Notes: generated by a model not told the origin, from the letters alone. 64,000 bases of DNA from Morococcus cerebrosus (GCF_022749515.1 NZ_CP094242.1:868001-932000), one strand, 5' to 3'. Counted from the first letter of the stretch, positions 19,235 through 29,101 are shown. Numbers and translations are program-made.

Positions 19235-19921
19235 ATGCGTAAGGTGTGTGCTCCAGCACACACGCATTCCATGATTTACGGCTCAATGCCGTCTGAAAAG
19301 CTCACAATTTTTCAGTATGGTAAAAGTGAATTGCAGCCATCAGAGGCAGCTTGGTTGAAAAATTTAAATTATGTTCGTACAAGCTATTGTCCGAATCTTC
19401 ATGCAAAATGTTACGTCAGCGAAGATGCTTGCATTATTACAAGCCTGAATTTATATGAATTCAGCCAAGTAAATAATAATGAAATGGGTATCTTGCTGAA
19501 GCGTAGTGAAGATGGGGAAGTCTATCAAGATGCTTATAGCGAAGCGCAGCGTATTATCCGTATTAGCGATGAAGTTAAGATTTCAGTTGACGTCGTAGAA
19601 AAAGAGCAAGTGGCGCAGAAAAGTCAAAATGCAGAAATTGCTAAAAAATACGATACATTGACTGTCGCTAAGCTGGCAGAAAAATGGGGAGTAACGACGG
19701 AAGAATGCAATGCGAAACTGTGTCATGCAGGTTTGCAGGAAATAGACGGTAAGTTCTACCGTTTGACAGATACAGGTAAGAAAGCCGGTGCACTTATCAA
19801 AAAAGGACGTTACGGATATTTTATTGTGTGGCCGGATAGTTTGACATTGGAAATGGTCGAAGCGGCTGGCAATAATCAGAAAGATTTGCTGGATAGGTTT
19901 ATTAGCTGGCTTATCAGTTAA
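19235..19921 (+). pseudogene. phospholipase D-like protein, C-terminal part (gene split by insertion)
   Basis: From about 19315 the frame encodes YGKSELQPSEAAWLKNLNY, then the single HKD-type site NLHAKCYVSEDACIITSLNLYEFS, and a C-terminal region that may bind a partner (TVAKLAEKWGVTTEECNAKL, ~130-150). The residues before this, from 19235, come from inserted DNA. A start within the insert could still yield a protein with the HKD site but lacking the first 55 native residues. One HKD motif implies a dimeric active site in this family. Confidence 0.75.
19286..19297 (+). repeat. AT-type DUS (ATGCCGTCTGAA), foreign dialect
   Basis: This is the meningococcal/gonococcal DUS spelling, unlike the AGGTCGTCTGAA used almost everywhere else in the window. 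It lies about 17 bp inside the right boundary of the insert in the phospholipase D-like gene. Confidence 0.85.
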
Positions 19922-19945
19922 ATTTTTTACAAGTATTCAAAGTAT

Positions 19946-19983
19946 AGGTCGTCTGAAAGCAATCCGTACTTTTCAGACGACCT
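19946..19983 (+). terminator. DUS inverted-repeat terminator
   Basis: Facing DUS with a short loop after the phospholipase D-like gene. Confidence 0.7.
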
Positions 19984-20011
19984 TCAAACCCAAATAGAGG
20001 AATACCCAAGC

Positions 20012-21064
20012 ATGTACCGTTACATCCTCCACCGCCTATTACTCTTAATCCCCACGCTGTTGGGGATTTTGGCGATTACTTTTGCCGTTATCCAATTCGT
20101 GCCGGGCGGGCCGGTGGAGCAGATGGTGCAGCAGTTGACGCATGGTGCGGTCAGCGGCGAGACGGCGAATGCGACGGCGGGCAATATCATGAAAAACGGC
20201 AACCGCATCAGTCCGGAAGATTTGGCGGCGTTGAATGCGCTGTACGGTTTCGACAAGCCGCCGCTGACGCGGTTTGCGGATATGGTGTGGCGGTTTGCCC
20301 GTTTTGATTTGGGCAAGAGTTTTTTCCATCATGAAACCGTGTTCGAGCTGGTCAAACAGAAAATGCCGGTGTCGATGAGTTTGGGCTTGTGGACGTTTTT
20401 CCTGACTTATCTGATTTGTATCCCGTTGGGCATTGCCAAGGCGGTGCGCGACGGCAGCCGTTTTGATGCGGTAACGGGGATGGTGGTGCTGGTCGGTTAT
20501 ACCATACCGCCGTTTGTGTTGGGTTTGGTGCTGCTGGTGTTGTTCGGCGGCGGCAGCTTTTTTGCGTGGTTCCCGCAGGGCGGTTTGGTCGGCGATGATT
20601 TCGACACGCTGTCGTGGGCAGGCAAAATCAAGGATTATCTGTGGCACATGGCGCTGCCGATTACGGCTTCGGTGGCGGGCAGTCTGGCGGTAACGACGGT
20701 GTTGACGAAAAACGTGTTTCTTGAAGAAATCCGCCGCCAATATGTCTATACCGCCCGCGCCAAGGGTTTGCCGGAAAAGCAAATTTTGTGGAAACACGTT
20801 TTCCGCAACGCGATGATTCCGCTGATTACCGGCTTTCCCGCCGCCTTTATCGGCGCGTTTTTCACCGGCAGCCTGCTGATTGAAACCTTGTTCTCGCTCG
20901 ACGGGCTGGGGCTGCTTTCCTACGAGGCGGTGATGAAGCGCGATTATCCGGTGGTGATGGGGACGCTGTATGTGTTCACGCTGATGGGTTTGCTGGCGAA
21001 ATTGGTGTCGGATATTTCTTATTCGTGGGTCGATCCGCGCATTCATTTCGGCGGACAGAAATAG
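20012..21064 (+). CDS. yejB: ABC transporter permease, YejB-like
   Basis: 350 residues with six hydrophobic segments: MYRYILHRLLLLIPTLLGIL at the N-terminus, a long periplasmic loop (~30-110), then the binding-protein-dependent permease domain with the EAA-type loop YTARAKGLPEKQILWKHVFRNA (~240-262). It belongs to the dipeptide/oligopeptide permease family and fits YejB of the peptide importer YejABEF. The partner permease follows 27 bp downstream. No substrate-binding protein (YejA) gene is in the window. Confidence 0.85.
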   Translation: MYRYILHRLLLLIPTLLGILAITFAVIQFVPGGPVEQMVQQLTHGAVSGETANATAGNIMKNGNRISPEDLAALNALYGFDKPPLTRFADMVWRFARFDLGKSFFHHETVFELVKQKMPVSMSLGLWTFFLTYLICIPLGIAKAVRDGSRFDAVTGMVVLVGYTIPPFVLGLVLLVLFGGGSFFAWFPQGGLVGDDFDTLSWAGKIKDYLWHMALPITASVAGSLAVTTVLTKNVFLEEIRRQYVYTARAKGLPEKQILWKHVFRNAMIPLITGFPAAFIGAFFTGSLLIETLFSLDGLGLLSYEAVMKRDYPVVMGTLYVFTLMGLLAKLVSDISYSWVDPRIHFGGQK

Positions 21065-21091
21065 GTCGTCTGAAAAATATGTTTCTGAATC

Positions 21092-22138
21092 ATGACTGAT
21101 AAACCTTTCCAAACCATGAAAACACACACCTCAAACCCCACTTGGCAGGCATTCAAACAACACAAACGCGGCTGGTTCGCGTTGCGGGTTTTAGCCGTTT
21201 TGTTCGCCGTCGCGCTGCTTGCGCCTTTGTGGAGCAACGACAAGCCCTTGTGGATACGTTATCAGGGCGAATATTATTTTCCGCTGGTAAACGAATACAA
21301 CGAAACCGTGTTCGGCGGCGATTTCGACACGCCTGCCGATTACCTCGATCCGCTGATACGCGGCAACATCACGTCAAACGGTAATTACGCCGTTTATCTG
21401 CCCAATCCCTACGACGCCGATACGCTCAATGATTTCGACACGCAGCCTGACCCTGCAAGTCCGTCCGAAAGGCACTTGCTCGGCACGGACGACCGCGGTC
21501 GTGATGTCTTGGCGCGTTTGGTTTACGGATTCCGCGATTCCCTGTTGTTCGCCCTTGCGCTGACTTTGGTAACGACCGTAATCGGCGTGATCACCGGCGC
21601 GGTGCAGGGTTATTTCGGCGGCAAGACCGACCTTTTGATGCAGCGTTTTATCGAAATCTGGGGCGGGATGCCGGAGCTTTACCTCTTGATTATCCTGTCT
21701 TCGTTTTTTAATCCCAGTTTGTTGATTTTGCTGGCGTTGCTGTCGCTGTTTGGTTGGATGGGGCTGTCCGACTACGTCCGCGCCGAGTTTTTGAAAAACC
21801 GTCAGGCAGATTACGTTTTGGCGGCGCGTTCGATGGGCGTGGGCAACCGCGCGATTATGTGGCGGCACATCCTGCCCAACAGCCTGACGCCCGTATTGGC
21901 GTTTCTGCCTTTTCGTATCTCCGGCGCGGTGCTTGCGCTGACCAGCTTGGATTTCCTCGGTTTGGGCGTTCCCGCGTCGCAGGCGAGTTTGGGCGAACTC
22001 TTGGCGCAGGGCAAGGACAACTTAGACGCTTGGTGGATAGGCTTGTCCACCGTCGGTACGCTGACGGTTATGCTGCTTTTGCTGGTGATGATAGGCGAGG
22101 GCTTGCGGCAGGCGTTTGACGTGCGCGCTAGGGGATAG
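21092..22138 (+). CDS. yejE: ABC transporter permease, YejE-like
   Basis: 348 residues. One N-terminal membrane segment (GWFALRVLAVLFAVALLAPLW) is followed by a large periplasmic region, LLGTDDRGRDVLARLVYGFRDSL, and the permease core with EAA loop YVLAARSMGVGNRAIMWRHILP. The long periplasmic domain including EYYFPLVNEYNETVFGGDFDTPADY is typical of YejE. With YejB it would form the membrane channel of a peptide importer. An internal ATG at 21116 is an alternative start. Confidence 0.87.
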   Translation: MTDKPFQTMKTHTSNPTWQAFKQHKRGWFALRVLAVLFAVALLAPLWSNDKPLWIRYQGEYYFPLVNEYNETVFGGDFDTPADYLDPLIRGNITSNGNYAVYLPNPYDADTLNDFDTQPDPASPSERHLLGTDDRGRDVLARLVYGFRDSLLFALALTLVTTVIGVITGAVQGYFGGKTDLLMQRFIEIWGGMPELYLLIILSSFFNPSLLILLALLSLFGWMGLSDYVRAEFLKNRQADYVLAARSMGVGNRAIMWRHILPNSLTPVLAFLPFRISGAVLALTSLDFLGLGVPASQASLGELLAQGKDNLDAWWIGLSTVGTLTVMLLLLVMIGEGLRQAFDVRARG

Positions 22139-22247
22139 TATAAGCACGGAAATTCTGAGGGAGCGCCCATTGATGGGCAACCCGTGCCTTTAGAAGTTTC
22201 AGACGACCTCTATAATATTTTACTCACTTCATTTTTAAAGAATTTCA

Positions 22248-23789
22248 ATGAACCAAACACACAATACAAACTTCTACGAAATGCTGACCGCTGCCTGCCG
22301 TAAAAACGGCAAAGGGACTGCGGTGTTCAATGATAAAGAAAAAACCACTTACCATGCACTCAAGCAGGAAGTCGATGCCGTAGCCGCATATCTGCAAAAT
22401 ATGGGCGTCAAATTCGGCGACAAAGTGGCTTTGGCGGTATCCAATTCGCCGGAGTTTATCAGCGCCTATTTTGCCGTCTCCGCCATCGGCGCGGTTGCCG
22501 TACCGATGAATACGTTTTTGAAAAACAACGAATACGCGTATATTTTGAACGACTGTAAAGCGCGGTTTATGTTTGCTTCGGCAGGTTTGCAGAAAGAATT
22601 GAAGGGGCTGAAAAAACAGACCCGCGTCGAGAAAATCATTTGGATAGGAGAAGCGAAAGCAGCGGACGAAGCCGATGTGCGTTTTGAAGAAGCGCGCCGT
22701 TTTTCGGGTACGCCCGATTTGAGCCACCAGCCGAAAATCGATGATTTGGCGCATATTATTTACACTTCCGGCACGACAGGCCACCCAAAAGGCGCATTGA
22801 TCAGCTATGGCAACCTGTTCTCCAACCTTGAGGGCATCGAGCGCATCTTTAAGATTACCAAACGCGACCGCTTCGTCGTGTTCCTGCCGATGTTCCACAG
22901 CTTTACGCTGACGGCCATGGTGTTGCTGCCGATTTATATGGCGTGTTCGATTATTTTGGTGAAATCCGTTTTCCCGTTCTCCAATGTTTTGAAACAGGTT
23001 TTATTCAAACGCGCGACCGTGTTTTTAGGCGTGCCCGCGATTTACACCGCCATGAGCAAGGCGAAAATCCCTTGGTATTTCAGATGGTTCAACCTCGTCC
23101 GTCTGTTTATCAGCGGCGGCGCGCCTTTGGCGGAACAAACCATCCTCGACTTTAAAGCGAAGTTCCCGCGTGCCAAGCTTTTGGAAGGCTACGGCTTGAG
23201 CGAATGCTCGCCCGTCGTCGCCGTCAACACGCCCGAAAGGCAAAAAGCCCGCAGCGTCGGCATCGCCTTGCCCGGATTGGAAGTCAAAGCCGTCAACGAC
23301 GAATTGGTCGAAGTACCGACGGGCGAAGTGGGCGAACTCATCGTCAAAGGCGGTTCGGTCATGCAGGGCTACCTGAATATGCGCGATGCCACGGACGAAG
23401 CCATCGTCAACGGCTGGCTGAAAACAGGCGATTTTGTCACGATAGACGAAGACGGCTTTATCTTTATCGTCGACCGCAAAAAAGACCTGATTATTTCCAA
23501 AGGGCAAAACGTTTATCCGCGCGAAATCGAAGAGGCGATTTACAAACTTGACGCCGTCGAAGCCGCAGCCGTCATCGGTGTGAAAGACCAATATGCCGAC
23601 GAAGAAATCATTGCCTTTATCCAACTCAAAGACGGCGAAACGTTGGACGAAGCCGACGTGCGCGCCCATTTGCGCGGACATTTGGCGAATTTCAAAATCC
23701 CCAAACAGATTTACTTTAAAGACGAACTGCCGAAAAACGCCACGGGCAAAGTGTTGAAACGGGTGTTGAAAGAGCAGTTTCAGAAATAA
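22248..23789 (+). CDS. AMP-dependent acyl-CoA synthetase (long-chain fatty acid-CoA ligase type)
   Basis: 513 residues of the ANL superfamily. The P-loop motif is IIYTSGTTGHPKGALIS (~170), followed by GYGLSECSPVVAVN, the hinge/adenylate region WLKTGDFVTIDEDGFIFIVDRKKD (~395-420) and the catalytic C-terminal Lys in LPKNATGKVLKR (~500). It activates a fatty acid with ATP and CoA. It sits between yejE and the yejF-like gene, so it splits the transporter operon; all are on one strand and might be co-transcribed. Confidence 0.9.
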   Translation: MNQTHNTNFYEMLTAACRKNGKGTAVFNDKEKTTYHALKQEVDAVAAYLQNMGVKFGDKVALAVSNSPEFISAYFAVSAIGAVAVPMNTFLKNNEYAYILNDCKARFMFASAGLQKELKGLKKQTRVEKIIWIGEAKAADEADVRFEEARRFSGTPDLSHQPKIDDLAHIIYTSGTTGHPKGALISYGNLFSNLEGIERIFKITKRDRFVVFLPMFHSFTLTAMVLLPIYMACSIILVKSVFPFSNVLKQVLFKRATVFLGVPAIYTAMSKAKIPWYFRWFNLVRLFISGGAPLAEQTILDFKAKFPRAKLLEGYGLSECSPVVAVNTPERQKARSVGIALPGLEVKAVNDELVEVPTGEVGELIVKGGSVMQGYLNMRDATDEAIVNGWLKTGDFVTIDEDGFIFIVDRKKDLIISKGQNVYPREIEEAIYKLDAVEAAAVIGVKDQYADEEIIAFIQLKDGETLDEADVRAHLRGHLANFKIPKQIYFKDELPKNATGKVLKRVLKEQFQK

Positions 23790-23981
23790 TAAGCGTTCAG
23801 ACGACCTCGGTTTGCGGGTTTGAATCAGAGGTCGTCTGAAAAGCAGAAAGCAGATGTTTGTTGGGCGCGATTTTTGTTCATCATCAGATATGGCTTACTG
23901 CTTCGTAAAGATTTCTGCCCGTGCGGCGGGTATTGCCGATTTGATTCCACCCGTTTTCCGTTTTCAGACGACCTCGATACC

Positions 23982-25529
23982 ATGACAAAACCCATCCTTG
24001 AAATTGAAAACCTAAACGCCTTTTTCCCCGGCAAGCAAGTCCTGCACAATGTCAGCCTGAGCGTACAGACCGGCAGGAAACTGGCATTGGTCGGTGAGAG
24101 CGGCAGCGGTAAAACTGTGTTGGCGCAGGGCATTATGCGGCTGAATCCGCTGGTGTCGTTTGACGGTCGTCTGAAATTTGACGGCAACGATTTGCTGACC
24201 CAATCCGAACGTGCCCTGCAAAAGCTGCGCGGGCGGGAAATCGGCATGGTGTTCCAAGAACCGATGACCGCGCTTAACCCCGTGATGCGCGTCGGCGCGC
24301 AGATTGCCGAAGTGCTGACCCTGCATCTGGGTTTGGACAAAAAACAGGCATGGGCGAGGGCGGTCGAACTCTTGGCGGAAACCGGCATCCGCGAGCCTGA
24401 GCAGAAAGCCTTTGCCTATCCCTTCCAGCTTTCTGGCGGACAGCGGCAGCGGGCGATGATTGCGATGGCGGTTGCCGCCGAACCCAAGCTCTTGATTGCC
24501 GACGAACCGACCACCGCCTTGGATGTCGCCGTGCAGGCGCAGATTCTCGATTTGTTGGCGCGCTTGCAGCAGGCGCACAACATGACCATGCTCTACATCA
24601 CCCACGACCTGAACCTTGTCTGCCGCTTTGCGGACGACGTCGCCGTGATGCGCGGCGGACGCATTGTCGAAACGGGCGCAGCGGCGGAAGTGTTCGCCCG
24701 TCCGCAACACGAATACACGCAAATGCTGTTGAACGCCGGCGCCGCGCGCAAGGTCGTACCTTTGGCGGACAACCCCGCCACCGTCTTGCAGGCGGAGCAG
24801 CTTTCCGTCGCCGTCAAAGAAACGGCAGGCTGGTTCAAAAAACGCAGCAAAACCCTGCTGGAGCCGGTTTCCTTCGATTTGAAAGCGGGCGAAACGCTGG
24901 GCATCATCGGAGAAAGCGGCTGCGGTAAAACCACGCTGGCAAAAGCCGTGATGCACCTTATCGATGCGGAAGGCCGTCTGAAAATCAACGGTGAAGCTTG
25001 GACGCGCGAATCGAGACGCGACATCCAAATGGTGTTCCAAGACCCGTTCGGCGCATTCAACCCGCGCATGAACGTCTTTAACATCGTTTCCGAAGCCTTG
25101 CGCGTCCACGAACCCGATTTGTCCCGCGCAGAAATGCGGCAGCGCGTGCAAGACGTATTGCGGCAGGTCGGACTGCCCGAAGACGCGCTCGAACGCTATC
25201 CACACGCCTTTTCCGGCGGACAACGCCAGCGGCTCGCCATTGCCCGCGCCATCATCGTCCGCCCGAAAATCCTCGTTTTGGACGAACCGACCAGCGCGCT
25301 CGACGTACAATGGCAGCAACAGATTCTGGAGCTGCTCGCCGATTTGCAGAAAAAACACGGTCTCAGCCTCATCATCATCAGCCACGACCTCGCCGTCATC
25401 CGCGCCCTGTCGCACCGCGTGATGGTGCTGAAAGACGGCAAAATCGTCGAAGAGGGCGGCTGCGAAACCGTATTTGCCAACCCTTCCAGCGATTACACGC
25501 GCCATCTGATGAGCTTTAGGGCAGGCTGA
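23982..25529 (+). CDS. yejF: ABC transporter ATP-binding protein with two nucleotide-binding domains, YejF-like
   Basis: 515 residues from MTKPILEIENLNAFFPG. Two complete ABC domains are present: Walker A GESGSGKT (~39) and GESGCGKT (~310), signature motifs QLSGGQRQRAM and FSGGQRQRLA, Walker B LLIADEP and ILVLDEP. Fused tandem domains are the YejF/GsiA layout. The frame is open upstream to 23820, but that part is DUS-derived and noncoding. It would energise the YejB/YejE channel upstream despite the intervening acyl-CoA synthetase. Confidence 0.9.
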   Translation: MTKPILEIENLNAFFPGKQVLHNVSLSVQTGRKLALVGESGSGKTVLAQGIMRLNPLVSFDGRLKFDGNDLLTQSERALQKLRGREIGMVFQEPMTALNPVMRVGAQIAEVLTLHLGLDKKQAWARAVELLAETGIREPEQKAFAYPFQLSGGQRQRAMIAMAVAAEPKLLIADEPTTALDVAVQAQILDLLARLQQAHNMTMLYITHDLNLVCRFADDVAVMRGGRIVETGAAAEVFARPQHEYTQMLLNAGAARKVVPLADNPATVLQAEQLSVAVKETAGWFKKRSKTLLEPVSFDLKAGETLGIIGESGCGKTTLAKAVMHLIDAEGRLKINGEAWTRESRRDIQMVFQDPFGAFNPRMNVFNIVSEALRVHEPDLSRAEMRQRVQDVLRQVGLPEDALERYPHAFSGGQRQRLAIARAIIVRPKILVLDEPTSALDVQWQQQILELLADLQKKHGLSLIIISHDLAVIRALSHRVMVLKDGKIVEEGGCETVFANPSSDYTRHLMSFRAG

Positions 25530-25679
25530 ACTGTCGGATAGGTCGTCTGAAAAACATTAGCCAATCCCGATGGCAACCTTACAAAAAAGCTATTACACTT
25601 TTGCGACACTTGAAATTTTCAGCCCCAAGCCCTATCCTGCACAACATCTGATTCAATTTGACACAAAAAGGAAAAACTC

Positions 25680-26012
25680 ATGAGCAGCGAACTGATTATC
25701 CACACCACCGATGCAAATTTCGAACAAGACGTTTTGAAATCCGACGTTCCCGTATTGCTCGACTTCTGGGCACCTTGGTGCGGCCCTTGCAAAATGATCG
25801 CTCCGATTTTGGACGACATCGCCGCCGAATTTGAAGGTCGTCTGAAAGTCGTCAAACTCAACATCGACGAAAACGAAGCCACCCCTGCTAAATTCGGCGT
25901 ACGCGGTATCCCGACGCTGATGGTGTTCAAAAACGGCGAAAACGTCGCCACCAAAGTCGGCGCTTTGGCAAAAGGTCAATTGACTGCATTTGTAAACGCT
26001 TCTTTGGCTTAA
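25680..26012 (+). CDS. trxA: thioredoxin
   Basis: 110 residues, classic thioredoxin length. The active site is [10 protein letters not shown] (~28-37), the cis-Pro motif is [11 protein letters not shown], and the conserved buried Asp is in LLDFWAP. It is the cytosolic disulfide reductant for ribonucleotide reductase and other enzymes. An intact DUS within the gene encodes GRLK. The start follows AAAAAGGAAAAACTC, a good ribosome site. Confidence 0.95.
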   Translation: MSSELIIHTTDANFEQDVLKSDVPVLLDFWAPWCGPCKMIAPILDDIAAEFEGRLKVVKLNIDENEATPAKFGVRGIPTLMVFKNGENVATKVGALAKGQLTAFVNASLA

Positions 26013-26024
26013 GTTTCAACAACG

Positions 26025-26058
26025 CAAAAGGTCGTCTGAAAATTTTCAGACGACCTTT
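26025..26058 (+). terminator. perfect DUS palindrome terminator after trxA
   Basis: AAAAGGTCGTCTGAAAA and its complement stand face to face with no extra loop bases, followed by T residues. Confidence 0.85.
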
Positions 26059-26102
26059 TTGCTATAATTCTCCATTTCCCCGAACCAAAAACAGGCGGCA
26101 AT

Positions 26103-28127
26103 ATGGAAGTCATCCAATACCCAAATTCCCCCTTCAAACTCCACCAACCCTTCCCACCCGCTGGCGACCAGCCCACTGCCATTGCCGGCCTGCTCGAAGG
26201 GCTTTCAGACGGCCTGGCCTATCAAACCCTGCTCGGCGTAACCGGTTCGGGCAAAACCTACACCATGGCCAACGTCATCGCCCAAAGCGGCCGCCCCGCC
26301 ATCATCATGGCGCACAACAAAACCCTTGCCGCCCAGCTTTATGCCGAAATGCGCGAGTTTTTCCCTGAAAACGCGGTGGAATATTTCGTCTCCTACTACG
26401 ACTATTACCAGCCCGAAGCCTATGTGCCCAGCCGCGATTTGTTCATCGAAAAAGACAGCGCGATTAACGAACACATCGAGCAAATGCGCCTTTCCGCCAC
26501 CAAAAACCTGATGACGCGCGACGACGTGATTATCGTCGCCACCGTGTCCGCCATTTACGGTATCGGCGACCCGACCGAGTATCAACAAATGGTGTTGTCC
26601 GTCAAAGAAGGCGACACCATCGAGCAGCGCGACATCATCGCCACGCTCGCTTCCATGCAGTACGAACGCGGCGATTTGGACTTTAAACGCGGCAGCTTCC
26701 GCGTGCGCGGCGACGTGATTGACGTGTACCCCGCCGAAAGCTCCGAAAACGCCTTGCGCATCAGCCTGTTCGACGACGAAATCGACCGCCTCGATATGTT
26801 CGACCCACTTTCAGGCAGCCTGCACCAGCGCGTCGGCCGCTACACCGTCTTCCCGTCCAGCCACTACGTTACCCCGCGAGACACCGTCTTGCGCGCCTGC
26901 GAGTCCATCAAAGAAGAATTGCGCGAACGCATCGAATTTTTCGCCCGCGAACAACGACCCGTCGAACAACAACGCATCGAACAGCGCACCCGCTTCGACC
27001 TCGAAATGCTCTACGAAATGGGCTTCTGCAAAGGCATCGAAAACTACTCCCGCCACTTCTCCGGCAAAAAAGAAGGCGAACCGCCGCCCACACTGATGGA
27101 CTACCTGCCCGACAACGCCATCATGTTCATCGACGAAAGCCACGTTACCGTCACCCAAATCGGCGGCATGTACAAAGGCGACGCCTCGCGCAAGCAAAAC
27201 CTCGTGGACTACGGCTTCCGCCTGCCTTCCGCCCGCGACAACCGCCCACTCAAATTCCACGAATTTGAAAAAGTCATGCCGCAAACCGTCTTCGTTTCCG
27301 CCACCCCCGCCAAATACGAAGAAGAACACGCCGGACAAGTGGTCGAACAAGTCGTCCGCCCCACAGGGCTGGTCGACCCCAAAATCATCATCCGCCCCGT
27401 CGCCACCCAAGTCGACGACTTAATGAGCGAAATCAACGACCGCATCCAAAAAGGCGAACGCGTACTCGTTACCACCCTCACTAAACGCATGGCGGAGCAA
27501 CTCACCGACTATTACAGCGAACTCGGCATCAAAGTGCGCTACTTACACAGCGATATCGACACCGTAGAGCGCGTTGAAATCATTAGAGATTTGCGGCTCG
27601 GACTGTTTGACGTACTCGTCGGCATCAACCTCTTGCGTGAAGGCTTGGACATCCCCGAAGTCTCCCTCGTCGCCATCCTCGACGCCGACAAAGAAGGCTT
27701 CCTGCGCTCCCACCGCAGCCTGATTCAAACCATAGGCCGCGCCGCGCGCAACGTGAACGGCGTTGCGATTTTGTACGCCGACAAAATCACCGACTCCATG
27801 AAAGCCGCCATCGACGAAACCGAACGCCGCCGCGAAAAACAGATTAAATTCAACGAAGAACACGGCATCATACCGCAGCAGATTAAAAAACAGGTCAAAG
27901 ACATCATCGACGGCGTGTACCATGAAGAAGACGGCGGCAAAGGTCGTCTGAAAGGCAAAAACAAGGTCAAAGTCGGAGAAATCCACAACGAAGAAGACGC
28001 GATTAAAGAAATCGCCAAACTGGAAAAAGCCATGCAGCAAGCGGCTAGGGATTTGCAGTTTGAAGAAGCGGCTGTTCTTCGTGATAGAATTCGGGGGATT
28101 AAGGAAGGGTTGTTGTTTGGGGCGTAA
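26103..28127 (+). CDS. uvrB: excinuclease ABC subunit B
   Basis: 674 residues, full family length. Helicase motif I is [16 protein letters not shown] (~42); the beta-hairpin that clamps damaged DNA is in [21 protein letters not shown] (~93-113); motif II is IMFIDESH, motif [14 protein letters not shown], and the C-terminal UVR motif is [23 protein letters not shown]. It loads onto lesions with UvrA and recruits UvrC in nucleotide excision repair. An AG-type DUS (complement of AGGCCGTCTGAA) lies within codons ~34-39, and an AGGTCGTCTGAA DUS near the end. Confidence 0.97.
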   Translation: MEVIQYPNSPFKLHQPFPPAGDQPTAIAGLLEGLSDGLAYQTLLGVTGSGKTYTMANVIAQSGRPAIIMAHNKTLAAQLYAEMREFFPENAVEYFVSYYDYYQPEAYVPSRDLFIEKDSAINEHIEQMRLSATKNLMTRDDVIIVATVSAIYGIGDPTEYQQMVLSVKEGDTIEQRDIIATLASMQYERGDLDFKRGSFRVRGDVIDVYPAESSENALRISLFDDEIDRLDMFDPLSGSLHQRVGRYTVFPSSHYVTPRDTVLRACESIKEELRERIEFFAREQRPVEQQRIEQRTRFDLEMLYEMGFCKGIENYSRHFSGKKEGEPPPTLMDYLPDNAIMFIDESHVTVTQIGGMYKGDASRKQNLVDYGFRLPSARDNRPLKFHEFEKVMPQTVFVSATPAKYEEEHAGQVVEQVVRPTGLVDPKIIIRPVATQVDDLMSEINDRIQKGERVLVTTLTKRMAEQLTDYYSELGIKVRYLHSDIDTVERVEIIRDLRLGLFDVLVGINLLREGLDIPEVSLVAILDADKEGFLRSHRSLIQTIGRAARNVNGVAILYADKITDSMKAAIDETERRREKQIKFNEEHGIIPQQIKKQVKDIIDGVYHEEDGGKGRLKGKNKVKVGEIHNEEDAIKEIAKLEKAMQQAARDLQFEEAAVLRDRIRGIKEGLLFGA

Positions 28128-28172
28128 AATTTATGCTTTTGATTTTATATAGTAATTATTGAGGTTTCAGTT

Positions 28173-28808
28173 ATGTCCAATTTTGATGAAGTTGTTAGTA
28201 CATATCAAAAAAATAAAGAGAGAGTAGAATCACTAATTCAGATTTATAAAAATCTAGGAACAGAAAAGAAAAAGGGGAGAAAGTCTGTTTTACATACAGA
28301 TATATTACGTTCTTCAGTTGTATTTTTGCATGCATCTCTAGAAGAAGTAATGCGGGGTTTAGCAATTATTATATGGCCCACGAAAGATGCTAAATTTATT
28401 AATGATAGAGTGCCGTTATGGTCAGAGAAAAAAAAAGATAGATCTGATAAATTTTATTTAGGGGAATTACTTAATTTTGAACCTGACACAACAATTAGGG
28501 AGATAATCCAAGACTCTGTCAAACAATATATAGATTCAAAATTCACAATTAATAATGTTGGTCAACTAAAAAAAGAAATAACAGATTTAGAAATTTTTGT
28601 GAATATTTCTGACTCAGAAGCTCAAATATTAGAAGGTTTTTTTCAAAGAAGACATTCTATTGTCCATCATGCAGATAAAAATAATAATATTGGAGGAAGT
28701 GGAAACCATAGTACAAAAACAATTAAACCTAAGGATGTTGAGAAGTATATAACAGAAGTAGATAAGGTAATTCAGGCGTTATTTTGCGAAATGCAAAAGC
28801 AAGCGTAG
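28173..28808 (+). CDS. HEPN-like domain protein, AT-rich accessory gene
   Basis: 211 residues, all-helical by composition, in distinctly AT-rich DNA. The segment EGFFQRRHSIVHHADKN (~165-181) fits the Rx4-6H active-site motif of HEPN RNases, and the upstream VVFLHASLEEVMRGL resembles the first HEPN helix of the MAE_28990/RiboL-PSP type. HEPN proteins cleave RNA in defence and toxin systems. No antitoxin partner is visible. The last codons (KQA) lie in the GCAAGCGTAG repeat that follows, so the native C-terminus may have been changed. Confidence 0.6.
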   Translation: MSNFDEVVSTYQKNKERVESLIQIYKNLGTEKKKGRKSVLHTDILRSSVVFLHASLEEVMRGLAIIIWPTKDAKFINDRVPLWSEKKKDRSDKFYLGELLNFEPDTTIREIIQDSVKQYIDSKFTINNVGQLKKEITDLEIFVNISDSEAQILEGFFQRRHSIVHHADKNNNIGGSGNHSTKTIKPKDVEKYITEVDKVIQALFCEMQKQA

Positions 28809-29018
28809 CCCGTGTAAGGTATGTAGCAAGCGTAGGGTGGACACTTGTTGCCCACGTGTTCTTTGCTTGAGGCAGCCTGCATCTGCGTAAGCATAAATGC
28901 CCACCCTATATCCTAAAAAAGCAGCCTGCACTTTGAAACATCTCCAAAGTGCAGCAAGCCGTAGCCTGCATCCCTACCAACCGCGTGCGTGGCTGCGCCA
29001 CATACTTTACCTGCGGGC
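28809..29018. repeat. mosaic of short repeat fragments
   Basis: The stretch is built of pieces also found elsewhere in the window: GCAAGCGTAG, GTAGCCTGCAT, CGTGCGTGGCTGCGCCAC. No ORF is credible. The same pieces recur at 19200-19260 and 29745-29880. Confidence 0.6.
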
Positions 29019-29101
29019 AGCAAGCGTAGGTTGGGTCAAGACCCAACAAAACTGTTAAATTTCACAAAATGTTGGGTTTGCAACCCAACCTACATTTTGC
29101 T
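29019..29101. repeat. 83-bp palindromic repeat, copy 1
   Basis: It starts AGCAAGCGTAGGTTGGGTC and ends with the matching AACCCAACCTACATTTTGCT, so outer arms GTAGGTTGGGT / ACCCAACCTAC can pair, with inner arms GACCCAACA / TGTTGGGTT. It differs from copy 2 at only about three bases. It has the size and symmetry of a non-autonomous miniature element. Confidence 0.8.

Noticed and set aside
23820..23981. N-terminal extension of the YejF-like frame
   Set aside because: It has no similarity to ABC proteins, is made partly of DUS sequence (SSEKQK, FSDDL), and MTKPILEIENL at 23982 is a normal family start.
26811..28040. Long minus-strand frames opposite uvrB, malQ-glgB and yejF
   Set aside because: They are antisense shadows of strongly biased coding sequence; the plus-strand genes are certain.
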